Shown here one piece after another: positions 55,557 to 64,000 of a stretch of DNA of 64,000 nt (position 1 is the stretch's first letter; each line of letters opens with the position of its first letter). Made by a program: the position numbers and the translations under genes. The stretch spans positions 310,001-374,000 of the forward strand of contig AP026548.1 of NCBI GenBank assembly GCA_026075535.2, in the 5' to 3' direction. The notes beneath the pieces were generated by a model. The model worked only from the letters and a program-made list of their open reading frames with translations, was not told the origin of the DNA and ran no database searches. The stretch comes from Tricholoma matsutake (taxonomy: Eukaryota > Basidiomycota > Agaricomycetes > Agaricales > Tricholomataceae).

Positions 55557-55848
55557 ATTGTTTTGTGAGACTTATAAGAATTTCTGTAAGTCTGGAACTT
55601 GGACAGTACTTTAAAGGTGTAAATAAATGCACAATTGATGTTGTCCAAGCAAAGTCTGAGTGCAGTCCTCGGACTTTACTCGGACAACTTGGACAGTCCT
55701 AGGACAGTCCAAGTGTCTGAGCAGAGTCCGAGTGAAGTCCGAGTGTCCAAGCAGAGTCCAAGCAGAGTCCAAGTGTCCAAGTGTGTCTGAGTGGAGTCCG
55801 CTCAGACTGGGGGGGGGGGGGGGGGGAGTGTAAACTACTGGTTGCTTC

Positions 55849-56470
55849 TCAGGCATCAATCATTGATCATTTCAGCCCACATGCATTGATTGAAGGATGC
55901 TTCATGGCATGCCTTTCCACTGCAAATTATCTTTGCTTTTTTAATAAGTATCTAATAGTTATAAGTATGCTGTACTACTTAGTATTATGAAAATTGAAAA
56001 TGTATATTTATTATCAGTTGGAATGGCATAATCCATCTTTTCAAGCAGGTGTAAGGTAACACAACAGGCAGGGCAACACTTTCCCAGAGAGAAAATGTGG
56101 AGAAAATGTGGAGAAAATTACACTTTTTCATTAAGCAATGACCTTGACAATATCTCCCATAGATCTCTCACAGGAAGCCAAACATTGATTTAGTGTACAT
56201 GTGACCAGTCAAATACTGTAATTTTCTCCATTATTTTCTCTCAGGCAAAATGTTGCCCTGCCTGTTGTGTAATAATTCAATTGGCAATTATGTAGGATTA
56301 TGTAATAAATGAAAAAAGCGAATGGAAATCATTCGTACTTCATTGAATAGTTTGCTTGTCATCGCCCACAATGAGTGGGATGCTGTGGTGCATGGTGATG
56401 TACCGTGGGAGATGGTCAGCAGATGAATGATTGATGATGATGGGAAACAGGCACATGGGGGCTGATCTGA
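55849..56470. other. Intergenic with a recurring GCGAA block
   Basis: No gene. About 56313-56440 (AAAAAAGCGAATGGAAAT..ATTGAATAGTTTGC..ACCGTGGGAGATGG) is a diverged copy of the block at about 38985-39130. Confidence 0.4.
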
Positions 56471-56484
56471 CATGATGCATGATG

Positions 56485-56710
56485 CTCTGTAAAAAAGGAA
56501 ATTTCTCAGAGTCACATGATAGTTAGGTGCAAGTCAACAAAGTCAGGTAAATGTTAAAAAACCGGTCAAAATGTCAGGTCAAAGTCATGTCAGAAAAATG
56601 CATGACCTGACTTTGACCTGACATTTTTGACCATTTTTTTAACATTTACCTGACTTTGTGGACTTGCACCTATGATCACATGACTCTCGGAAATTTCCGT
56701 TTTTACAGAG
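56485..56710. mobile_element. 226-bp foldback (hairpin) element
   Basis: Nearly the whole element is one inverted repeat: left arm from CTCTGTAAAAAAGGAAATTT, right arm ending GGAAATTTCCGTTTTTACAG-AG, about 113 bp each with few mismatches and almost no loop (centre near 56597). It is flanked by a 14-bp direct repeat CATGATGCATGATG (56471-56484 and 56711-56724), itself two copies of CATGATG. A transcript through it would fold into a long hairpin. Confidence 0.85.
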
Positions 56711-56929
56711 CATGATGCATGATGTTAGATGAGGACAGTGGAGGTAGACAAGCGAGGCACAAGTGCAGTGTACCGGTGTTTTGCACGGATGGAATGATGA
56801 CACATCGAGATCATGTGATGGTGTTGTTTCTTCACCTTTCGCTTCCACCACTCCAGGTTACTAGATTCTTGCTCCTTATGTTCTCACTTGTTGCATCAAT
56901 TGCAACATCATTTCTTTTGTTCTCAAATC

Positions 56930-59315
56930 ATGTCAGCTAGCATAGAAGGACAAGGAGCGGGGGCAATGGCTCAGTTCTTGCAGTCAGGGATGACGGCAAA
57001 TAGTTCTGAGAGCGGTCATGGGTCTGAACCCCTCTCTGACGCTCTCGAGTTGGCAGCTGCTGAGGTGGAGAAAGGTGCTATGAAGAGGTCAGGCTGGCGG
57101 GTTAAGGTCCTGGCCGGGGCAGCCCAATTTTTGATGGATGTTCATTGATCATTGCATGTTGCACTGGCGAGGTCCAAATCTGTTCAGGAGCCCACGGAGG
57201 CACCATTACTCATCAAGGCACCACCCAGCATGAAACCTTCTGTAGGCTACCAGTACCAGGTCCTACAACCTGTGGCTGAGGAGGCCAGCAAGATTCCCGG
57301 GCAGTTGGGCAGATCAACGGGCTCGTCTGAGAATGTTGGTGGCTCTCGGGACATCAACTCACCTTGGGCGGGTTTGATGGTCGGCATGGCAGCTATAAAG
57401 GGATGCAAGCAATCAGCAACTAGCGAGGCGCCTGGCACTCTGGAGCAGGTCCACAACCCTTCACACCTGGCATCCACAGCGGATTTCTCACCTACCCATT
57501 TTGTGGAGCCTGGGAGTGATGGTTTGCTTGACGCTTGGCAAGGACACTTGCAGGGTGGGCCATCACAAAGGCCACTTGATCTCGAGGTGGCCATTCCGGA
57601 TGGAGCTCATGATCCTACCTCACCTATGCCGATTGACCAAAACACACCACCCAGCTCTAGTCTGATTTCTCATGATCCTCTCCTCCAGCGCTCTAGCGCT
57701 ATCAATGTTCATACACCATCTCCAGTGAGAAAGTGTTCAGATACCTTTTACACACAGGATGCCAACAAGGTGTGGTTGGCTGCAGAGGGCTTGGTTCCAG
57801 TAGCAGACAAATTTTGTGCCCCAGGCTTCATCTCGGCCCAGGTGGTTGGTGGGATAATGTACAAAGTCCATTCGCCTGAATCTCGGCATTTAGGCATGGC
57901 AAAACTGAGTGCTGGTAGGAAGCTTTTTAATGAGCATATAAGTGCTGCACATGAGCCTCCAGGCACTTTTCTTTATGCACTGCAGCAAGGACCACATAGT
58001 CCTCCCAATAGCCCTTTCGAGCAGCATCATTTGCCACTTATTAATGCACCGTTCCGCACTCAGGTGGGCCTGCAGATGGCCATGCAAGCACATGCTCAGT
58101 CACATCTTGTTCATAATGCATTTGACTCTGTATTTACTGCACTTGACATGCATATAGTCAGGATTGCAAAACCTGCATGTTGACCCACAATTGCACATAC
58201 CTATGCAAGCATATTTTTGCATGCATAATTCAGCATCACATAGTTCGCATATAGTAGCACAACATGTAGAGGTGGGCGCTTCTGCTCTCAACCCTCCTAT
58301 CCCTGCATCATCACGTGCCCAGGGTGGCTCTCTCACAATGGCACAGTTATACCATCATGGTGCCCACAATGTATTTATGCTGGACTGGGATGCAAAGGCT
58401 GATCTCCCTACTACAGATCCATGTTTGCAGGCATCAGCACCACCCCAACTTGCACTGAACCCGGATCTTATCACAGTGATAGCTTCAGCATTGGGCATTG
58501 TGGGGACAGCTCAGCCTTCACAAAGGGTGATTTCTGGTATGAATGGGGTGGCACCATTGTCACTTGGTGAGCCACCTGGGCGAACTAGGAAGTACTTTTC
58601 ACAGACAATTACCGATGTTACAAGCAAACTCCCGAATGCAGTAATCAAGGAGTTGAAGGGGGGGTTCAAAAACTACATACCGCTTGCGCTCTGCACACAC
58701 AGGGCTTGCTCAAGTGTGACCAGGGCTACCGATGCGTTTGATACAGAGATTGGCATGAATGAGAAGGGTGAAATCAGGTTGAAGCAAAAGACATTGACAG
58801 CTGCAGGGGACTATTACCTCTCAATGGATGATTTCACTGAGATACACGAGAACTTCATCCACGGGATGAGGAAATACCTCGTCCTGGGTGACGACATAGA
58901 CCCGGGTGGTGCAAAGGCCTTTGATTGTGCAGATATGTTCCTGGAATTCTTCAGCATCATTGCATCCAGACCGGACTTCACTCTCAACTGGTCATCATAC
59001 AGGGGCTACCTCATTGAAACCTACTCCTCATGGGTTGGTCGGAGGGATGACACTTATGGCTTGATTTTCGACGAGAGCCTATTCCAGAAATTCAAAATAA
59101 AAAACATCATCCCCTCGGTTTTGGAGCACTTGAAGCAACCCTCATCCAGTTCATCAGCCTATGGGGGTAGCCGAGGCATTGGTGGCTGGGCAGCAGGCAG
59201 TACAGTGGGAATACAGGGTAGGGGTCATGGAGTGCAGGGTGGAGGTGCATTTACAGCTGGGCAGGGGGGGTCATTTCCTCAGTTTTTTCCACCCTCCTAC
59301 CCACCCCCCTTTTGA
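56930..59315 (+). pseudogene. gag: DIRS-like gag
   Basis: The frame from ATG 56930 (MSASIEGQGAGAMAQF) runs to 58183 with a single TGA at 57146-57148, then shifts +1 to 58164-59315 over a 20-bp overlap. The first part is low-complexity and Ser/Pro/His-rich. The second has the conserved gag block FKNYIPLALCTHRAC, DTEIGMNEKGEI, YYLSMDDFTEIHENF, GMRKYLVLGDD and YRGYLIETYSSWVGRRDD seen in mushroom DIRS-type elements, followed by a Gly-rich tail. It is probably the RNA-binding structural protein. The overlap could be an original frameshift site or damage. Confidence 0.7.
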
Positions 59316-59329
59316 CCCTACCAGCCTCC

Positions 59330-61277
59330 CACCATCCTCAAATGTTATCTCTGTGAAGAACCCCACCTCCACAAGGATCACCAAGGAAATGCAAAGCAAC
59401 TGGTGCTTGAGCAAGGAAAATGGGTGGACAAAATTCTTGGAAGCAGGGTTGTCTGCATCACATTTGATGTTAGTCCACTTGGCTGCAGACAAGGCCCCTC
59501 CTGCATCTATAATCACTCCTGCTCCTTGTGTGGCAATCTCACGCATGGATCGGCAAGATGCAATGCTTGAAGATATCTTTCCCATTGTGACCAAACTCAA
59601 GGCAGATGTGTGGGAGGCTGCACTCGAGGATGCAGGCATCCTTGATGAGTTCGACGACATACCGACAGGTCTTCAGCAAGGTTTCTATTGCGGCTTAGAA
59701 AATGTTTCTTTATCTTGCATGTCCTTTCCGCCTAACCATTACATTTCACAAGAAGATGAAGATTTTGTTGTTGCAAAATACACTGAGGAGATTGAGCTTG
59801 GCAGACTATTGCACAGGTATGAGCCCGATACACTTTTTTTCCCTCATTGGACATTTTCGCACAGCTCCCCTCGCAGTTATTGACCAAAATCCCACTAAAC
59901 ACCATGTCATTGTAAATCATTCTTATCCAAAAAATAAATGTAGCATTGACCTCGAACATTTGCCTCTTGACTTGTCGGAGAACTACATTATCGATCCCAC
60001 TGACACCTCTGTCAACATAATCATCGACTCAAAAAAATTCCAGTGCACATGGGGTTCCTTCTCAGAATGCTATCTCTTGGTTGCAGATGCACCTGAGGGG
60101 ACACAGGCAGCAGTTTTCGATGTTGACACAGCTTTCAGGAACATTCCGACCCACCCTTCGGCATGCCATTTCCTGGCTTTCTCTTGATCACGTCCTGAAT
60201 TTTGGCACTTCACCAGCGCCAGCTATTTTTGGCAGGGTCGCAGACACAATGGTCAAAATATTCATGAGTTGGAGCATAGAAGCTGTTATTAAATGGGTGG
60301 ATGGTTTTATATTTTTATGCTACCCCTCCCACAAACTTGCTGGGGGTGTTCATGAGTACACCTATGCATCCAAATTGATATGGAAAATTGCAGAAGAGCT
60401 AGGCTGGCTGTGGGCTCCATCAAAGGTTGTTGACTTCTTGACGGCGTTCATGTACATCAGATTCTGGTGGGACCTTGCTGTGAAGAAGGTAGAGCTCCCA
60501 GAGAAGAAGAAGGTGAAATATCTTGGGTGTGTCTTGGATTGAACTCATGGGTCACTTCACTCAGCAAAGGACACCGAAAAGATTATTGGCACCCTGAACC
60601 ACGTCTGCCTGGTCATACTGGAGGGGTGTTCGTGCTTGGTTTCCTTGTATAGATTCCGAGGTGGTTTCAGGATGGGTGGCTCAGAAGAGGTTAAACACAG
60701 GTTATCAGCTGGGGCATCAGAGGATATTGCTTGGTGGAGAAGGCGCCTGCAAGATCAGTTTGTGGGGATTGAGATTATACACCCCCCGAGTCCATCAGAC
60801 ACAATGCTATTTGTCGACACATCAACAGGATGGGGTATTGGATTGATCCTCGATGGGAGGTGGCTTGCATGGCAACTCAGGGATGGCTGGAACTCGGAGG
60901 GGCGAGAGATTGGATGGGCGGAGATGGTGGCAGTGGAGTTGGCCATTTGCACCCTGATCACAGGAAAGTACTCAAATTGCCATATAATCATTTGTTCAGA
61001 CAACAAGGGTGTGGTAGGGGCTTTGAAGGCAGGCAGATCGCGGGGCATTCAGCAGAACACCATATTGTGGGAGATTGTCAAACTCATCCAGGGCCACAGA
61101 TTATGGATATCCACCGTCTGGGTGCTGACATTAGAAAACACAGCAGATGGGCCGTCAAGAGGCATCTTTCCAGGGAAATCCTTATTATTCGCTTTTCCGC
61201 CCAGGATACCTTTTCATTTGGAAGGTTATGTACATAGAGCAGTAGATTACCATGACCAAAGAATTGCTAGCTTGTAA
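59330..61277 (+). pseudogene. DIRS-like reverse transcriptase and RNase H
   Basis: It starts with a Cys/His-rich segment (LKCYLCEEPHLHKDHQGNA; SCSLCGNLTHGS), then RT: PLAVIDQNPTKHHVIVNHSY, QAAVFDVDTAFRNIP (first catalytic Asp), DHVLNFGTSPAPAIFGRVAD, and KWVDGFIF at 60291-60314. The last is the position of the catalytic Asp-Asp pair; here the codon is GGT (Gly), so the RT active site is broken. Frameshifts lie near 59840 (a T-run) and near 60180. RNase H follows in 60636-61277: MLFVDTSTGWGIGL (Asp), GWAEMVAVELA (Glu), IICSDNKGVVGAL (Asp) and TADGPSRG (Asp), with its active-site acids intact. Confidence 0.8.
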
Positions 61278-61416
61278 TGGAGACACTGTTCTGCGGTTTT
61301 TGTCACGTCACACACACTGTGTCCTTGCTGCTGACCACTGCAATTTTCTCATCGTGATGCCACCTCTTAGGACTATCCCCCACGCTGACATGCACACGAA
61401 CAACCTACTCTGAGTA

Positions 61417-62537
61417 GTGCAAACTCACAGCAAACATTATGTTCACCACCATGGCCATTCATGCCTGTACACTTCTCGAGTCCTGACACCATGCAAGAGA
61501 CTACTGCATTTGGCTCTAGCTATGCCAGCTGACCTAGTGGAGAAGATTAGCCATGTTCAAAATGCAGCAGTGAGAAAATCAACGCAATCCAAAGATGCGA
61601 GCAGGTTATGTGAATTCCTATATTTCTGCAAGGCCCTCAACATCCACGACGATGATGTTTTCTAGGGAGGACCTTCTCATAGCGTGGGTGTCATCCTATG
61701 CCGGGCGTTTTTCAGGAAAGATGGTCAGTGCGAAGATATCAGCTATAAAGAAGGAGCATGAGAAGTGAGGACTGGTGTGGCAGGGTGGAGAGCAACTGCA
61801 TCGGGTCTTAAAGGGTGTGGAGGAGCTCAGGCCGGCATCTTCATACCGTGGCAAGAGGCCGCCCATCACTATTTCCATGCTTTGGGATCTTAACCGGGGC
61901 CTCAGCAGATCTTCTGCATTGGACATTTGTATCCGAGCCATATGTTTCCTCTCATTTTTCTCCCAGCTTCGCAGCGGGGAGCTCCTACCACTGACTCAGG
62001 ACCTGCAGAAATTTGATCCACTGCGCCGTGCCACCTTTTCTAGCATCGCACAATCTACTGTGCAGAATGGTGCCTGCGGCCTTCACCTCCCTTGGTCAAA
62101 AACACAGAAGGCTCGAGGCAACGGCATTTGGATCCCTCGCCAAGAGGCCCTGCTGTGATCCTATTCATGCAATTCACAAGCATTTTATCAAGAACAGGCT
62201 TGACATTAATCATCCTATTGCAGCATATTGTGATGCGCACGATAAAGTAATCATGCTCACTAGGTCCACGTTTATTTGGCGAGTCAATAGAATTCTTTGT
62301 GCGATGAACAAGGGATACCCCCGCATCACAGGGCACTGCTTTCGTATTGGAGGAACAACCTTCTACCTTGTAGCAGGAGTGCCACCGGATATGGTTAAGA
62401 AGTTTGGCTGTTGGTGTTTGCAGGCCTTTTTGGAATATTGGCGTTGTCTGGACTATCTAGGTGCCATGCACATCGAGATGCTCCCTATCAGTTCGCAACC
62501 ACAGCATCCGCAGATGAGAAGCCTCCCCAAGGCTTGA
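61417..62537 (+). pseudogene. DIRS-like tyrosine recombinase
   Basis: Tyrosine recombinase (phage-integrase fold) spread over two frames. An N-terminal SAM-like region (LVEKISHVQNAAVRKSTQSK, LCEFLYFC) lies at 61500-61665. The catalytic part contains FFSQLRSGELLPL (Arg I, about 61955-61995), LPWSKTQKARG (Lys, about 62090), GHCFRIGGTTFYLVAGV (His-x-x-Arg, about 62330-62380) and FGCWCLQAFLEYWR (Trp and nucleophile Tyr, about 62405-62445). All six catalytic positions survive, but a stop near 61768 and a frame change around 62150 break the gene. It would insert the circular cDNA of the element. Confidence 0.8.
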
Positions 62538-63006
62538 TGGGCATCCACGGGTGAGTCTTCGTCATGACTACGACGCGCCTTAGGCTTGCTTCTCATATGG
62601 GTTACCGTAGTCATATCTCAGCTCACCCCGTTTCAATTGGGTTGGAATCTGGGAGGAGGTCTTCCGATAGGTTCTTGTTTTTTGGGATTCTGGCCAGTCG
62701 CTTTTGCTCCCAGAAATATTAGCATGTATACTTAGATTAGATTTGTACAAAACTCTACGAGCATATCTCTAGGCAATCAGCTATTTCGACCAGTAGCAAA
62801 AAGTTGCGGGCAGGAAATCCCTTTGCGCACGGAAAATAATATTTGTACACAGGATTCAGGAACTGTCATATTCCCAAAAGGGTTATTTACGAAAAGAGGG
62901 TGTTGGACAACGGACTGAAGAGATGGCAATGCTCAGTTAAACCAGTCCCTCTACAAGGTATCGACGTCCTCATACTTGTACAAGGGAGTGGTTACGAGTC
63001 TATCCG
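62538..63006. other. 3' flank of DIRS-like element, no gene
   Basis: Begins with GGCTTGATGGGCATCCACGG and a TACGACG/TCATATGGG-rich stretch directly after the recombinase stop; probably non-coding 3' sequence of the element. No complementary internal region was identified. Confidence 0.35.
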
Positions 63007-63146
63007 ACAAGGTAAGTAATGTTAACGATTCTGCAAACATTCGTATATCATACTCAAATCAACTCTAGTATCATATTGTACAAGGTAAGTAACATTAACG
63101 ATTTCGTATATCATACTCAAATCAATCAACTCTAGTATCATATCAT
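63007..63146 (+). repeat. Tandem duplication of about 68 bp with a splice-donor-like start
   Basis: Copy 1 (63007-63076) and copy 2 (63080-63146) both begin ACAAGGTAAGTAA and contain CGTATATCATACTCAAATCA and CTCTAGTATCATAT, with small indels. Each starts with a consensus 5' splice site (AAG/GTAAGT), just upstream of the NLR-like gene. Confidence 0.8.
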
Positions 63147-63376
63147 ATCATTGCATGTTCGCTGCATCATCCCCTTGTGCGCCTCTTCAAAAATGTGAGT
63201 ATTGTTATAACATTCTATGCCGCATACGCTGATCTCTCGATATGTTATCGATGTCCACAAATCGCTCCTTGACAGAGATGTTATGAATAGAGTTTGATGC
63301 ATGACACCTTGATTGATGTGGGAGCTGCGTTACAAACGGCTGTATCATGATCTTGTTGTCTCTTGCTCTCACTAAC

Positions 63377-63978
63377 ATGACTGACCCACAATTACAGACC
63401 CACAAAGGGATTTCAAAGATATTGCAGTCTCCAATAAAGTGGTTGAAGACGTTTAGCAAGCCTCATAGCCAGGCAAATTCCCCTCAACCTTCAGACTCTG
63501 GACATGAAAATCAGGATGGAGAAATATCTTCGGTTCACCGCACTATTCGTATCATCATCGGTGGCTCATTTGATAGACTTCGGAGTCATTGGCGCTTCAA
63601 AACAGCAAGGTATCTTTCATGTATCGTTGCCCCATCAATAAGCACTCAGCCCAGCATGCAGATCAGTTATCACAATCGCAGCCATCAAGTTCAGGCCCGT
63701 CCACAGCTGCCGTGGCTCACAGTGAGAAATCTTGAGAGTATGTCCTGCTCATCAGATTGACAGGCGGTTATAGGTCAGCGCAAAACCCCGACTCAGGATG
63801 GCGCTACCAGCGTTCGAGCGACTGTGAAGGACTATGCCGCTGTCACACTGAGTTTCACCATGATGCTCCTCAAGAGGGTGCCGGATGTCTTGGACCCAAA
63901 TCCTATCAAGTTAGGCTTCAATATTGCAAAGATTCTTATCCAGATAACAGAAGTGCGTCGCTATTCTTCACACCATAG
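63377..63978 (+). CDS. N-terminal region of a probable NLR/STAND-like protein, cut by window end
   Basis: Exons read MTDPQLQTHKGISKILQSP... (from ATG 63377), then, after probable introns (one candidate 63610-63649 GTATCT..ACTCAG; another 63738-about 63773 GTATGT..TTATAG), a Ser/Gln/Pro-rich linker (QLSQSQPSSSGPSTAAVAHS) and a helical segment DGATSVRATVKDYAAVTLSF...RVPDVLDPNPIKLGFNIAKI running off the end. I recall the VPDV.D.NP.KL...AK.LI pattern from N-terminal domains of fungal NACHT/STAND (NLR-like) proteins; the nucleotide-binding domain would lie beyond the window, so the assignment is tentative. Exact splice phases for the first intron did not fully agree. Confidence 0.45.
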
Positions 63979-64000
63979 CCTGACTGACTATGCATACAAG

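Larger units (their letters stand above)
52843..55840. mobile_element. Non-autonomous element T1 (about 3 kb), relative of T2
   Basis: Flanked by exact 7-bp repeats GTTGCTT (52835-52841 and 55841-55847). The left end reads TGAGGTCTTTACACTCCC (from 52842/52843) and the right end, inverted, CAGTAGTTTACACTCCC, each followed inward by a run of about 18 C (G on the right) and AGTCTGAGC-GGACT-rich subterminal repeats of 150-200 bp. Outward tRNA-like sequences lie at 53052-53135 (minus) and 55465-55556 (plus). The interior repeats the T2 plan twice (TTTGGGCCCCAGGTGAG..TTATAGGTTATA at about 53380-53460; GGGTCCTAGGTAAG..TTTTAGGTACAA at about 54926-55000), each followed by GAGCAACTGCTTGC-type motifs. 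A GGGAAGGGAGACAAGG minisatellite lies at about 55080-55140. No transposase. Confidence 0.8.
56930..62537 (+). mobile_element. DIRS-like tyrosine-recombinase retroelement, decayed
   Basis: Plus-strand order: gag-like protein (56930-59315), Cys-rich knuckle region (about 59335-59560), reverse transcriptase (about 59600-60542), RNase H (about 60630-61277) and tyrosine recombinase (61417-62537). RT plus a tyrosine recombinase instead of a DDE integrase defines DIRS-type elements. Several frameshifts and stops interrupt it. Its terminal repeats were not recognised; the 226-bp foldback lies 200 bp upstream and is probably independent. Confidence 0.82.

Overview
The window looks like a transposon-dense stretch of an Agaricomycete (mushroom-forming basidiomycete) chromosome. 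The evidence is spliceosomal introns of about 45-60 bp with GT..AG ends, and a mixture of element families known from these fungi. These are a Plavaka-type transposase, Ty3 chromoviruses, a Helitron with a DUF6570-like N-terminus, a DIRS-like tyrosine-recombinase retroelement, and a PD-(D/E)XK plus kinase fusion gene. No bacterial features (operons, ribosome-binding sites, CRISPR) are seen. All identifications rest on reading motifs by eye; no database search was run.

Layout, left to right. 1-1.27 kb: decayed C-terminal exons of a Plavaka transposase. 2.5-5.0 kb: an uncharacterised spliced gene with a Glu-rich tail. 6.13-18.10 kb: a Ty3 chromovirus (element A, plus strand) interrupted inside its gag zinc knuckle by a second, antisense copy (element B, 7617-13663), bounded by a 5-bp target-site duplication. 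19.5-20.8 kb: two broken Crinkler-type N-terminal modules cut off by another LTR fragment. 20.8-30.3 kb: a block with a convergent pair, a Ulp1-type SUMO protease (plus) and a sirtuin (minus), followed by a long minus-strand coding stretch from a large uncharacterised mushroom protein family. The same 29-bp palindrome lies on both sides of this block: two copies near 21.55 kb and an array of about 16 at 30.4-32.5 kb. That array has itself been split by an 838-bp hAT-type element. 32.8-35.8 kb: a LINE lacking its reverse transcriptase. 39.3-40.8 kb: the PD-(D/E)XK-kinase gene, the best-preserved host-type gene here. 41.1-46.2 kb: a tyrosine-recombinase relic and a Helitron Rep gene split by a 1.66-kb non-autonomous element. 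47.7-49.8 kb: an acidic ORF, a Ty1/copia scrap and a RecQ-like helicase scrap. 50.9-51.7 kb: a CTTAAG-rich inverted-repeat element. 52.8-55.8 kb: a 3-kb relative of the element in the Helitron. 56.5 kb: a 226-bp foldback element. 56.9-62.5 kb: a degraded DIRS-like element. 63.0-64.0 kb: the start of a gene resembling the N-terminal region of fungal NLR-like proteins, cut by the window end.

Three themes connect the region. First, stop codons inside the old elements mostly sit where a sister copy or the family motif has CGA, so CpG decay appears to be the main route of inactivation. Second, insertions are nested and can be ordered in time. Third, two related non-autonomous elements share an architecture I do not recognise: 7-bp target duplications, outward-facing tRNA-like (A box/B box) sequences near both ends, GGACT-rich subterminal repeats, and internal GAGCA-NN-TGCTC inverted repeats. 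The palindrome-flanked 21.5-32.5 kb block and these outward tRNA-like elements are the best candidates for something undescribed.
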